The notes: a model not told the origin generated them from the letters alone. 64,000 nucleotides of DNA from Forficula auricularia (GCA_024734495.1 JALMQS010000102.1:10573140-10637139), one strand, 5' to 3'. Shown: positions 9,735 through 22,100, counted from the stretch's first letter. Made by a program: numbers and translations.

Positions 9735-10830
9735 CTCATTAGACAACTAGTTGAAAAGGCAATAGAGTTTAATAGGCCAGCATATCTTTGCTTTGTCGAT
9801 CTCTCCAAAGCCTTTGATCGTGTAAGGTTACAGGATGTTACGGAGTGCCTTCTCAAGCGAGGCGTTCCTCCAAGAATTTTAAAAATTATCCAAGATCTAA
9901 ACACAGGTAACACGACTTACATCAAATCCAATAGCGAGAGAACAAAACCTATTAGCATCTTCAGTGGAGTAAGACAGGGAGATTCATTGAGTCCTATGCT
10001 CTTCAACGTGATAATGGACGATATTATCGAAAATCTACCCGAACACCTTGGCTACAAATTGGGGGAAATCACTTTGCCAGTGGTGTGCTATGCTGATGAC
10101 GCGGTCCTGATGGCGGAGTGCGAAGAGGACCTTCAAATTCTCCTGGACAAATTCTCTGAAAATTCCGATCGGCTTAACATGCAAGTCTCTACCACCAAGA
10201 CAAAATGCATGACGATTGCAAAAGCTTCCCTTAGGTGTAACTTAGTCATCAACAACAGTCCAATAGAACAAGTCCCAAGCTTTAACTATCTGGGAGTTCA
10301 GATTTCTAGCAGACGAAACCTTAAGGAAGAAGTAACTTCGCAAGTCATCAAAGGAGCAAAAATTTCGGGCTGCCTATCCAATCTAGTCTGGAAAAATAAG
10401 TTTATGTCTTCCGAAAGTAAAATTAGGATATATAAGACCTGTGTTCGCCCGATAATAACATATGAGGCTGAGTCCAGGGCAGACACAACCGTTACAAAGC
10501 AGCTTCTCCGGACAACTGAGATGAGAGTTGTAAGAGCCATCCATTCGAAGACCCTACATGACAAAATCCGGAGCGAACACGCTTAGGAAAATAAGCGGTC
10601 TTCAGGACATAGTCGATTGGGTTCATGTAAGAAGAAGATGCTGGGCTGCCCATGTAGACAGAATGCAAGACGACCATCTCCCGAAAATATTGGCAAAAAA
10701 CCGTCCCGAGGGGGTCAGAAGCCGTGGAAGACCAAAAAAACGATGGAAAGAGAGTTATGACCCTGATGACTGATTATAATATGTTGGAGAACAGGTGTTC
10801 ACACCTATATAGAAGAAGAAGAAGAAGAAG
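9735..10830 (+). mobile_element. 5'-truncated LINE with reverse transcriptase remnant
   Basis: Encodes the second half of a non-LTR reverse transcriptase: FVDLSKAFDRV (motif A), GVRQGDSLSPMLFNVIMDDI (motif B), CYADDAVL (catalytic YADD), then FNYLGVQISSRRNLKEEV and a C-terminal RTTEMRVVRAI segment. The open part is 9987-10586; a shift near 10570 moves the last part (MTKSGANTLRKISGLQDIVD, GRPKKRW) to another frame. Ends in (GAA)n at 10811-10830. Exact 11-bp target duplication AAATTCGATAA (9724-9734, 10831-10841). Clade not assigned. Confidence 0.9.
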
Positions 10831-10841
10831 AAATTCGATAA

Positions 10842-11307
10842 TAAATTCATTTAAGTCTATATATAAATTATTTAGCAAATTTCACATTAAAAATAAATTC
10901 AAGTTTAAGTTTACATAGAAAGAGAGAATAAATGCATGCTTTGAGTGAATCTTTAAGAATTATATAATAATCCCTTTAATTTCAGAGGAAAAATAATAAC
11001 AATTTATAATTTTACTTTAAAAAAAAAATCAATACTTGAAAATGAGCAGACGGATGGGGGAAAAGGAACTTGTGAACCGGACACAAAAACAAAAGGACTC
11101 GAGGATAGACATTCTCTACTGAGAGCTCGCTAACATCATCAACCTTTCTACACAGAGCACATTATAATTTTATCAAGCCTCAGGAGCTCGCTGAATCTAT
11201 ACTCTCAATATCTTTCTACATATCTCTATACAGCCCCCTGAATTATCATTTTTTTTCTAACCATTCCATTCATATATATAATGATGTGCCAGGAGGCACT
11301 CACTATA
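10842..11307. other. Intergenic AT-rich DNA
   Basis: No gene or known repeat recognised between the LINE and the foldback element. Confidence 0.5.
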
Positions 11308-12140
11308 ATATATAGCTACATGGGTGCACAGGAAAGTACCCTTTAACCTGAAGAATAGGCGTTGCGAACGGAGAGTGCTAGCAGCCACGTTCTAAGTGAA
11401 GTCATACGGTATAGTGAAAGCGACCGGATGTCCCAGACCCTAAATGTCAAGAGCGACACCATGCGCCCCTACTGAGCGAAATGTGGAAGTTATCCATTGC
11501 AACTGCGAAAGTATCGTAGAAAAGGGATGGAGCAAAAATCTTTCGCGAATTAGATAAGTTTTAGTAGCATCAATTAATTAGTGACGAAACGATGTTTGGT
11601 TACACCGATAGCAAGATAAATTGGTGCCTGTATACCCCGAAAATATCCGAAAATCTATGAGATTATGTTGTTTGTATCAAGCGAGCGCCAACACCTTTTA
11701 AATTAAAATTTTAAATGCAGAGGAAATTAAAAGTTTTCAGACATTACAGTACAGTACAAAGTCACAAACTGCATTTGCACACTGCTACATTTCCGAAATG
11801 TAAATATGTAGAAAGTAGAACAGTCGCGCATAGATTACGGACATTTTTGGATACAGGCAGTAATTTATCCTTTCCGTGTAAAAACCAAGTATCGTTTCGT
11901 ACTAATTAATTGATGCTCTAAAACTTTCTGGTTGGAAATTTTGCTCTATCTCTTTTTCGTTTTCAATTCTGAATGGCTAGCTTCCGCATTTCACCACACT
12001 AGGAGCGCTGGTGTGGATTTGCCTGTCGGTCGGGCATAGCTGCTTTACTATACCGTTGGCTCACTTGCGTGGCTGCAGCACTGTTCCGTTGGCAGAGTAT
12101 ATTTCAGGTTCAAGGAACTTTCCTATGCATATATATATTA
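11308..12140. mobile_element. Long diverged foldback element
   Basis: Left arm 11308-11665 and right arm 11826-12140 are imperfect inverse copies. Matching blocks, in order: CAGGAAAGTACC / GGAACTTTCCTA; AACCTGAA; CAGCCACG; ACGGTATAGT; ATGGAGCAAAAAT; GCATCAATTAATTAGT; GTGCCTGTAT; AATCTATG. Spacer about 160 bp. The 93-codon frame at 12011-12292 overlaps the right arm and is not a gene. Confidence 0.78.
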
Positions 12141-12290
12141 ATTGGAGCCAACTTGCTACCAGAAGAGAAGCAAACGTGAAAATTGGAACCTTTTCAACAC
12201 CGAACCTACCAGACGCCGAGAATTCCTTTCGAATCAAACATCCATCATCACATGACGCACTGCAACCTTTAACAAATATTGAACAATATT

Positions 12291-12557
12291 AGAAAAAAAA
12301 CCGACTTCAAAAAAATTAAATGCAACAAATAAAATAATAATAAATCAAAAATAAAATAAAATGCACTAAAAAGTATAAAATAATTATCTTATTTATTTAG
12401 TTACAACTAAACTATGAAATTGTTACATGAAATCACTTTTTGAAGTCGGTGCCAAACATATACATTTTATGAATTAGTTCGTTTGACGGGTAATGAAGAC
12501 ACATCGCGTAAGCTAGCTTATATAGTTTGTTTGCAAGGGTGGATCCAGGAATTTTGT

Positions 12558-12588
<31 letters not shown>

Positions 12589-13020
12589 GGAGACGCCCCA
12601 CACACACATAGAATTTTATTTTCAATTTTAAAATTTTTTAAAAAAATAAATGTTTTTTTTTTTTACAAATTTCATATCTCATATTTCAAGTTAATTAAAA
12701 TAAAAAAAAAAAAAAAATTATAAATTCCCTGTCGATTTGGCCGCCGTTTTTTGGCCTCTGCGTGCGACGCACGTGTTGCACTCCCGCCAGGCACGGGCCT
12801 CTATAGAGGGGCCTCTCCGCCCCCCCTCCCTGGATCCGCCCTTGTTTGTTTGGCACCGACTTCAAAAAGTGATTTCATGCTAATATTTCGTCATTTAGTT
12901 GTAACTAAATAAGATAATTATTTTATTCCTTTTAGTGTATTTTATTTGATTTTTGAGTTCTTATTATTTTATTTGTTGCATTTAATTTTTTTCAAGTCGG
13001 TTTTATTTTTCTCTAAAATT
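12291..13020. mobile_element. CCGACTTCAAAAA palindromic element, copy 1
   Basis: Two arms, each running from CCGACTTCAAAAAAATTAAA through TTTATTTAGTTACAACTAAA to TTTTTGAAGTCGGTGCCAAA, face each other. Interrupted between the arms by a MITE at 12534-12844. Confidence 0.8.
12534..12844 (+). mobile_element. hAT-like MITE, TIR CAAGGGTGGATCC, copy 2
   Basis: CAAGGGTGGATCCAGGAATT at the left, GGATCCGCCCTTG at the right, exact 8-bp duplication TTTGTTTG (12526-12533, 12845-12852). Same interior as 683-1063. Confidence 0.88.
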
Positions 13021-13280
13021 TATTTTTATTTTTCTCTTTTTAGTGATGTTAAGAATAGTTATGATAATACCTACCTTGCATGCATCTTGTAAGTGAAAGA
13101 TTCGGGCGAAGGAATCAGAAATTGATATATAAATTTTATTAAACCAATTATTTTACATTAATTAATGTATACATTGTATTTTTTGCTTCGATTCCGGAGA
13201 TCACTTCTCCACCATCGAGTGTCCTTATTCATCTTTAGTCCTTGTTTTTAATAAGAGGAAAAATCTAATTAGATAAAAAA

Positions 13281-13622
13281 CAATAGTTTTTAAGGAATTT
13301 GGTGTTGGTACTTGGTGAAACATTTTTTAAAATTATTGGATAAAAATACTTGGTAGGTTTCACATTAAGATATAAAAAATAAAACGAATTTATTTTTAGA
13401 GAATCTAATTTGATATATTTCGAGTGACTAACCATTAGGAGATACAGAAGTAACTGACCTGAATAAGTCTTATTCAGGTCAGTTACTTTCTGTATCTCCT
13501 GAAGATGGGTTAGTCACCCGAAATATATATATCAAAATTAAAGATTCTCTAAAAATAAATTCGTTTTATTTTTTTATATCTTAATGTGAAACTTACCAAG
13601 TATTTTTATCCAATAATTTTAA
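13281..13622. mobile_element. Palindromic hammerhead element, 342 bp
   Basis: Starts CAATAGTTTTTAAGGAATTT, includes GGTGTTGGTACTTGGTGAAA, then two inverted arms around the palindrome AGTAACTGACCTGAATAAG centred near 13470. Target duplication AGATAAAAAA (13271-13280, 13623-13632), confirmed by the empty site at 43.46 kb. Confidence 0.85.
13499..13533 (+). ncRNA. Hammerhead core without helix I
   Basis: CUGAAGA, helix II GGGU/ACCC, GAAA and a 10-base AU palindrome then C, but flanks do not pair, so probably inactive alone. Confidence 0.4.
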
Positions 13623-13633
13623 AGATAAAAAAA

Positions 13634-14325
13634 CCTCTTTTCCGATAATTATTTCAATTCCATTATTCCCCAATCAAGTCGATTGGTGTAAACCTCTCGT
13701 TTCTTCTTCCAATCCTCAGAAATTGATAATAAAATTCAATTCATAAATAGAGAAATTATCTTTAAACGTTAGCGGGTTTTAAATGAACGTTTTAAGATTG
13801 TTTTTTTTTATAAAAGATTTTATTTATTATAATTTCGATTATTTGCTTATAAGAATACCCTCTAGTCCTTTAATTTTTTCTCTCTTTTTTAATCTAATTT
13901 AGATAACACTCGTTCTTGAATAGACCACATTGTGAGCGAAACTCATTTCGCGAGTATTTTAAACTCATTTCACATTTCATGAGAATTTTTTCCATTATTT
14001 TGTGAGATTAATTGTCTGTCGAGAAAAAACAAAAATAAATAAAATCTACCTCATTTCCACACTCTCCCCATTCATAGAAATCTAAGTAAAATTTATTTAT
14101 TTATTATATACATGGAATAGATACAATACAAATTAAAATTATATAAAATAATCTTGAATTTTCTTTTCTTTTAGGTAGAAAATTTTTCGTTTACTAATTA
14201 TTGTACCGGGTGAGTTTTTTTATCTTGAGACAGTCTTATAACTCAAAAACAGTGCATTATATGGAAAAAAGTTTCAAATAAAAGTTTATTTATATGGAGG
14301 GGGAAACTAAACTACGCTATTGTTT
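13634..14325. other. AT-rich intergenic DNA
   Basis: 13700-13860 resembles the extra module (GCGGGTTTTAAATGAA, TTTATTTATTATAATTTCGA) that also occurs at 26200-26350 and, reversed, 35640-35800. No gene seen. Confidence 0.45.
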
Positions 14326-14530
14326 ATAACTTTTAAGGAGTTCGGTGTTGGTTCTAGGTGAAACATTTTAATATAATAATAAAACTTGAGTAAGATACGA
14401 GGTAGGTTTCACAAAAAAGAAATAAAACAAGGGTTAACTCCCGAAATATATCGAATTCAAAACTCAATTTTGTTTTATTTCTTTTTTGTGAAACCTACCT
14501 CGTATCTTACTCAAGTTTTATTATTATATA
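14326..14530. mobile_element. Palindromic PLE-derived element, 205 bp
   Basis: Starts ATAACTTTTAAGGAGTTCGG, then GGTTCTAGGTGAAACAT and two inverted arms (ACTTGAGTAAGATACGAGGT mirrored near 14505-14520) around CCCGAAATATATCGAATTC. Exact 11-bp duplication CGCTATTGTTT (14315-14325, 14531-14541). The CUGANGA strand is lost. Confidence 0.85.
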
Positions 14531-14851
14531 CGCTATTGTTTGTTTACCTAGAACAAGCTTTCAAGGGTATTTCGAGGTCAACTTCTGTTTTTTAAATGGA
14601 AACCTATATGTTTCTGTACATATTCTGAATCTACAAGAAAAAAACTGAGCAAATTTCATAAGGACTATTTTTTTATAGGACATCAAATAAACAAAATATT
14701 AAATCAATTATTAGATTATATGGAGGGGGAAACTAAACTACGCTAAAATTTTTTTAAATAATTAAGGAAGCAGGATTTCGTATAAATATTGTTTTAATTT
14801 TATTTGTATGAATAGGTCAGTCAATAAATACTGAATATAGGTAAATTCTAT

Positions 14852-15780
14852 CTACTCTTATTAAACGAGCAAAAATTGTTTGTATATTTATATATATATA
14901 TTTGTATCATTGTTCTATTTTGAAAACGGCTTTACCGATTTTGATGAAACAAATTCTATTAACAAGTTTTGAGGATGAGAAAGCGATCTGGCTAGGTCTG
15001 GACCTCGACAAATTTAATCTTAATTGATATTTTCTTAATTAAAGTAATTATTGACAGATGAAAATCTCAATAAAAAAGTTTGTTTACATTTTTTTCAATT
15101 ATGTTTTATTTTTAATTGGTTTTTTAATTTTAAAACCCACTAATAGGTTATAGCAAATATTAATATATTATATTAAAATTAGGAATTTTTTGTTTGTTTT
15201 TAATTAACAGGTGTGGGGGTCGGGTAGGCTAGGCGGTAGCATGTCAGCCAGCTAACCAAGAGGACCCGAGTTCGAATCCGGCTCGAGGCATCCGGCTAAA
15301 AATCTGACCCCCGAGGTAGAGACAAATTTAAAAATAAAATAAATAGTATCGTAAATGGCTTATGGCTACCAAGACCGAAAAGCAAAAAAAAAAAAAAAAA
15401 AAATTAACAGGTGTCTAAATCATAACAAAACAGGTGTGTTTACAAATAAAGTGAAATGAAGTGGCTTTTTTTTATATAACTTGGAAACAAATCTTATTTA
15501 ATTTTATGTTTTTATTTCAGATCCTATACGATTATTTTTTTATTATTATTTTCTTATTTATTTATTTATAATGTTTATCAATATGAACGAATGTAGGCAA
15601 ATTGGTGTACGAGTAAATAAATATACACATAATATATATGTGGACCATTAGAAAGCTTGAAATGCAAAAACTGGGTGCGGGGTGGGGTGGATGTGGGAGG
15701 TGCAGGAGGTAGGGTACAGCGTGTGTGGGGGGGGGGGGGGTCAGGGGTTACTGTGCATCGCTCGGTGGCTCCAGGTACTA
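14852..15780 (+). mobile_element. Helitron-like repeat (family E), forward copy
   Basis: From TCTACTCTTATTAAACGAGC to the shared 3' end GCATCGCTCGGTGGCTCCAG followed by GTACTAT; the tail holds GGGTGCGGGGTGGGG and a G run. It contains a SINE insertion at 15215-15401. Confidence 0.6.
15215..15401 (+). mobile_element. tRNA-derived SINE, family F copy 1
   Basis: Pol III A-box-like TAGGCTAGGCGGTAGC and B-box GAGTTCGAATCCGGC, tRNA-unrelated body with GGTAGAGAC and ATAGTATCGTAAAT, poly-A tail. Exact 13-bp duplication AATTAACAGGTGT (15202-15214, 15402-15414). Confidence 0.9.
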
Positions 15781-15789
15781 TAAATAAAT

Positions 15790-16048
15790 TGACGAACTAA
15801 AAAGTAAAAATAAATTCCGTATAATACATAACATATTTATTTATTTATATAATATGAATTTGAAAATAGAAATATATACATATATAAAGATTTAAAAAGC
15901 ATCAATACTTATATAATTATTATTTTTTAGAATATTTGAGCAATTTTCTTTTTAAGAAGTTGTTGAGATCTCTTCTTGAAAATTCAAATACAAGATAATA
16001 TAACAAAATTTAATAGTTTTATATTATATAGTAGTTATAATTACGAAG
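15790..16048 (-). other. Probable Mohawk 3' UTR
   Basis: AT-rich DNA just downstream of the Mohawk stop on the - strand; no repeat seen. No polyadenylation site was pinned down. Confidence 0.35.
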
Positions 16049-16128
16049 TTACCATCGCCGATTTGCCAGTCTTGTCAAAGCTTCTGCTGCGTCCAACTCT
16101 TCTCTTTGTCTACTAAGAACTTCCACAT
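16049..16128 (-). CDS. Mkx: Mohawk exon E: C terminus and stop
   Basis: Acceptor TTCTTTTACAG before ATGTGGAAG; the first two bases complete codon AAT from exon D. It encodes VEVLSRQREELDAAEALTRL and then ANRRW before stop TAA at 16051-16049. The DAAEALTRLA segment is the conserved C-terminal motif of the family. Confidence 0.83.
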
Positions 16129-19100
16129 CTGTAAAAGAAAAAAGAAAAATTAAATTAATCAAAGATTAGACAAGTAACTAGGTGTGGGACTCTCATACTA
16201 AGGGTTCCGATCTACTAATATAAAATTTTTAAGAAAAAAATAAAAACCGACTTCAAAAATTAAATGCAACAAAAATATAAAAATACACTAGAAGGTATAA
16301 AAAATAATCATTATCTTATTTAGTTAGAACTAAACTACGAAATATTAACATGAAATTACTTTTTGAAGTCGGTGCCAAACAAACTATACCTATAAGCGAG
16401 CGTACCCGCCAAACGTACCAAACGTACTAGATCCGTCGAGTGCGATTCATAAAAGGTATATGTTTGGCACCGACTTCAAAAAGTAATTTCATTTTAATAT
16501 TTGGTCGTTTTAGTTGTAACTAAATAAAATAATAATTATTTTATACCTTTTAGTGTATTTTATTTGTCGGTTTATAGTTTTTTTTCTTAAAATTTTTTAT
16601 TTTTCTCTTTTTAGTGATGTTATTAATAGTGATCCTATCATCAGAACTTGACCAAATTAATATTGCACCATCCCTAAGATACCACCTTTCAATAAAAAAA
16701 GAACCATCGAAATCGGTTCATAAACAAAGAAGTTAGTCCTGAACAAACCTAACAAAAAAGGTCTAATACCTACGAACAAAAAATGGGACCAATCGGAACG
16801 TAGACTGGACCCAATGCAAAAAATATTTTCAAAATCGGTTCACAATTGGCGGAGATATGAGGTAACATAGGCACAAAAAAAAAAAAAAAAAAATTCAGTC
16901 GAATAGAGAACCTCCTCCTTTTTTGAAGTCGGTTAAAAAGTGCCCAGGAGTGGCTTCGGCAGCTAGTTCTACAAAATATTAACCCCCCAAAAAAGAAGTC
17001 ACACACAAAATCAAATAATATAAAATAGACAGTAAAGTTATTTTAAAAGTTTTTAAGGAATTTGGTGTTTGGTACTTGGTGAAACATTTTTTAAAATTAT
17101 TGGATAAAAAATACTTGGTAGGTTTCACATTAAGATATAAAAAATAAAAACGAATTTATTTTTGGAGAATCTTTAAACACGATATATATATTTCGGGTGA
17201 CTAACCCATCTTCAGGAGAAACAGAAAGTAACTGACCTGGATAAGTCGAAATTGAATACAAGTCAATGGTAAAATTTTTTTTTAAGATAACAAAAGGGTA
17301 AATATTTAAAATTAGGGAGGGAGAAAGGTAGGAAGTCTATTTTGTTTAATTTTGAATGGCCTGAGAAATGAGGTTTTACACTCAGTTAGATGTAGAGAGG
17401 CCACCTCGTTCCTTTACATTTCGAAAGAAAGGGCTTACGTTTAGATTTTTAGAGTCAACGGAAGTAAAATTAAAACGAATATACTAAATAATCAATTAGA
17501 AGTTAAGGAAAAGTACACTCATTGATTACATTCTTTAAATATTTGCAAATTTGTTTTCATTAATTCTCCCCCACCCACCTCGGACCCCGTACCCCATCCA
17601 CCCCGGACCTCACCCCGTGCCCTCCAGCCTTGCGCACCACACCCCCGCCTAGCCCCTGGACTCCACCCCCGCACCACCACCATGCACCCTACTCCACCTC
17701 ACCCCACCCGAAAGAAAGAATTTTCATTTTTTGGCCCCCCCCCTATTTTGGGTGGTTAGTTTTTGCATTTCTAACTCTCTAGAGGCCCAGAGATTATGTA
17801 TACAAAATTTGGTTTAGTTTGCTCCAAGGGCAAGAATTTACATTTTTTCATCCTCCCCCCCCCCCCCTTTTTGGGCGGTTTTTTGGGAAATTTTCTACAA
17901 ATCTCTCCTACAACTTTGTTTATCATAACATTTGCCGTAGGGTTAATAGTTTAGGAGTTATTTGATAATTTTCATCCGTGCGCCCGCCCTAACTCCCTTC
18001 TGGGGTCAAAATATCAAAACGTTATATAGCTAAAAACGTAAGTTAGAAGACACCTGATGTAAATATGAAATTTCATAATAATCCCTTCAGCCGTTTTTAC
18101 GTGAATCGTGAGCAACTTTTTGGAAACCACTGAAACAGACAGACATACATACAGGCATACAGACAGGAATTTTGTTGAGGGTGTTTTCGTTCATAACTTT
18201 GCTTGAAACGTGTGCAACCAAAATTTGGCATGATTTGGAGCAATGTACAGACAAAACCTTAATTTTATATATATAGATTTCAGATCCTATACAAATATTA
18301 TTTTTTATTATTATTTTCCTATTTATTTTTTTATAATGTTTATCAATATGAACGAATGTGGGCAAATTGGTGTACGATGTATAAACAAATATACACATAA
18401 TATGTAGACCATTAGAAAGCTAGAAATGCAAAAACTGGGTGCGGAGTGGGGTGAATGTGGGAGGTGCAGGAGGTGGGGTGCAGTTATGGGGGATCCAGGG
18501 GTGGAAGGTGCGGTTGGGGTGGGGGGTGTAGTGGTGGGGACGAAGTGTGTGGTTTCGGGAAGGGGGGGGTCAGGGGTTACTGTGCATCGCTCGGTGGCTC
18601 CAGGTACTATCTTATAATCTGGATAATTTTTTCAGAATTTTAAGAGTGGTTTCACGAAATATTTTAGATACAAAATCGTCTAAAAATGGTTATTTTATCA
18701 CCCCCCCCCCCCACCTCAAACCCTCATTTTAAAGATAATTACATTTTAAAGAACACAGCAAAAATGAATAATAATAAAAAAACTAAAACTCACTAATATT
18801 TAAATTGTTCCTGGAGGTTCGCTCTTGTGGCCATGGAATATAGGGTTGTCGTGGTTTGAAATGGGCGGTACTCTTGAGCCACTTGCTCAGCATCCCCGTG
18901 GCTTTGGGCAGATCAGTGGGCCAGTGGGCCATCGCTGTAGCGGCTGTTGCGGCGGCGGAATAATTGTGGTCGATCGCTGCAGAAGCCACGCGCAGGATTT
19001 CCTGGCCCTCGCCATCAGTCGAGTAAAAAGAACTTGACTTTAATCAAATTGGACGAAAAAATTAACATTTTTGTGAATTTCTCAAAAATGGCTCTAACAA

Positions 19101-22100
19101 CTTTTTTTTTAAATTGGTGTACTTATCAAGTGTCATAAGTCATAATCATAAGTTATTAGTCGTATATTCGCCTTTTTACTTGAATTCAAAGTCTAAAATC
19201 TATATAATAAAAATGAATTTCTGTTTCTTTGTAAGCACAGATCTCTCAAATGCCTGGACAGATTTGGCAAATTTTTTTTTTTAAATGTTCGTAATAGTCC
19301 ACTTCAGGTTAATACATAAAAAAAAAAAATTGGAAAAGTCGCACAGAAAATTGAAAAATTCAGGAAAAACTAAAAAAAATTCAGGTTAGCCAACATAGCT
19401 TGCCAAACAATAAAAGGACTAAACTAGCAAACTAAACATGTGTTGGCGGCCCTGTTTGTCAGACTTTTGAGTGCCATTCATTCTTAATAATTCTAACCAC
19501 ATTATCGTTGAAGAATAATTTAATAATGCAATAAAGATTAATAAAAACTATCTATTTTTTTTAAAGTATTGGTGAAGACATGGAGGGATCGACTTAGGGC
19601 CAGTTGTATGTCGCAAAGTAAATGGTTTTTACCATTAACACAGGGTAGATGGTAAATGGAGAGACTGGGATGGCCAATCAGATGCCAAGCACTGACAGCG
19701 CACTGACAGTGCCTGGCATCTGATTGGCCATCCCAATCCCTCCATTTATCATCTACCCTGTGTTAATGGTAAAAAGCATTTACTTTGCGACATACAACCG
19801 GCCCTTAAAATCAAAAATAGCAATGGATTCTCATCTAATACTTGAGGAATAAGAATTCTACATTAGATTTTTGACCCTTCGATTATTATTGGTAACCATT
19901 GCTGAAGATATGGAGGAATCGACTTAAAAATGTATATAAACGACCTTTTCGATCAAACGGCCCATTCATTGTTACGCCGACGATAGCACTCTACACGGTA
20001 AACCCTCACTCCCGAACAATCGAATCAATGTTACCTCCTCAATTACTCTCGACCTAGACAAACTGAATAAATGGGGCTCACAAAATTTAGTTAACTTCAA
20101 TTCAAACAAGACTCAATGTTGTCTAATTTCTAGGCGCGAAAATAAAGATTTCCCTGATATTCTCTTCGATTCGAATACCCTAAAAATGTGTGATAGCCTA
20201 TTCATGTTGGGCGTCTCTGTCGCATCTGACCTGTCTTGGAATGAACACATCTCCTCTGTGGCGAAATCTGCAGCAAGGAAGATTGGCTTCTTATTCAGGT
20301 CCAAGCGATTTTACAAACCCCACAACTTCTCACCATCTACAAGGCCCAAATCCGCCCCTGTCTCGAATACGGCTCTCATCTGTGGAGAGGGGCCTCAAAA
20401 TATTCTCTTGCTACCCTGGATGCAATTCAGAAACGAGCCGTCAGGCTAATTGACGATTCTACCCTCACCGACTCCCTCGACTCGCTGGCTCATCGAAGAG
20501 ATGTCTCTGCCCTTTCCCTTTTCTATAGATACTATCACGGCAGGTGCTCTGATGAGATAAGATCAATAATTCCCCCAAAGCATGCTTTGCACGTAGCACA
20601 CGTTTTGCCGACTCCCAACACTCTTTCGCTGTCAAATTGGAAAAGTGCCGGACCACTTCATTCGCGAATTCATATATCCCCATGACTTCAAGGAACTGGA
20701 ACTCTCTTCCAGCCTCCATCTTTCCCAGCACCTATAATCTTCAAACCTTCAAAACCGGAGTGCATAGACACCTACGTCTACACCCTCTCACTTAATCAAC
20801 TTTCTCTTCTCTTCGGTAATGCAAGGGTCTTTCGAGATCCATAGGGACTGCATCTTTACTGGTGCACCCCTTCTTGCATTCGATTGCATTAAAAAAAAAA
20901 AAAAAAAAAAAATCAAAAGTAACGATCGATTCTTATCTAATACTAGAGGAATAACCTTATTGCATTCCATTTTTGATGTTTTAACTATTAATAGCAACCT
21001 ATACTGAAAACGTGGAAGAATCGACTTAAAATCAAAAAAACTAAATTCTTTTATGATAAACAACTCAACCTTGAGAATAAGATAATTTTTTTATAAATAG
21101 ATTGTATATACTTTTGTGTCTACCAAAATGAATAATAATTAGTTAATAGAGTAAAGGGTGTGTAGTTTCACAGTGAATGAAATAAAACTCAAAGAGGTTT
21201 ATACAAACTCAATATATTTCGGATTATTAGTCCATCATCTGGAGTTTACAAGTTGTAAACTCCTGATGATGGACTAATAATCCGAAATATATTGAGTTTG
21301 TATAAACCTCTTTGAGTTTTATTTCATTCACTGTGAAACTACACACCTTTACTCTATTAACTAACATCATGTTTCACCTAAAACCTACACCAATTTCCAT
21401 AAGTAAAAATGAATAATAATTATAATTTTCAAGTCTTCTTATCTATAATAATACCTACATATAATATAACTTTTTTATTTTCCCCTTAATGATAACAAGT
21501 GGAATTTTAATACATTTTAAATATTTGTTTCATCTTATTTGTTATGAGTGTATATTGCAGTTAAATAGAATCTCAAATTATATCTAAAATTTAAGACTTT
21601 ATAATAAAACAATTATATTTATTCTCTGTAACTAATAAAACATCAATAAAGCAGCCACTTGGGGGTCCAGAGGGCGAAGCACCCTGGTTAGCAAAAGGCC
21701 CGCCGAAGCTAGTAATGTTAATATATTGCTTTTAACTACACCTAGTTGCTACTTAAAGAATAGCCTAGGAATGCTGTCCGCCTGTATCTATGCAACCGAA
21801 ATACGCCTCTGGATTGTCCTAGCCTAATCTACAGGCGTCCTTGTTAAATGAATAGTTTTCACGAGGGGTGAACCGCGACCTAATATGCTGTACACTTACT
21901 ACCACTTGTACTTCCAAATATTTCCAAGTAGTTCCAAATATTTCCAAGTAATTCCAAAATACTTCCAAAGAGGTGTACACCTACTTACAATCGCGGATCA
22001 CCCCTCGTGTTTTAATGTTTAAAATTTGACGGCCATCTCCCATGAGCTTATTTCCTATTTTTCGCAAACATCGAAAATTTTTAACCCAATGTTTTCTACA

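Larger units (their letters stand above)
13130..13700 (+). repeat. Repeat L, split by a hammerhead element
   Basis: 13130-13280 plus 13623-13700 equal the uninterrupted copy at 43312-43525 (TTCGATTCCGGAGATCACTT, CTCCACCATCGAGTGTCCTT). Confidence 0.8.
17046..17560 (+). mobile_element. PLE 3' fragment with hammerhead terminus
   Basis: Starts TTTTTAAGGAATTTGGTG, then the inverted terminal repeat with the ribozyme core at 17191-17215 (-), then about 300 bp that includes a PLE-like C terminus. The right terminal repeat is missing, cut off by the poly-G repeat at 17.57 kb. Confidence 0.68.
19555..21070 (+). repeat. About 120-bp tandem repeat H, interrupted
   Basis: Units contain GATTCTCATCTAATACTTGA, TATTATTGGTAACCATTGC and GGAGGAATCGACTTAAAAT. 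Split by a MITE (19597-19804) and a LINE fragment (19935-20907). The intact array is at 61166-61560. Confidence 0.78.
21142..21405. mobile_element. Palindromic hammerhead element with both arms intact, 264 bp
   Basis: Two nearly perfect inverted arms of about 85 bp (AAACTCAAAGAGGTTTATAC mirrored near 21297-21320) with an 8-12 bp centre at 21250, then the tag GTTTCACCTAAAACCTACAC. Exact 17-bp duplication AAAATGAATAATAATTA (21125-21141, 21406-21422). Confidence 0.9.

Noticed and set aside
12011..12292. 93-codon frame after the foldback centre
   Set aside because: It overlaps the right arm of a foldback element and shows no family resemblance.
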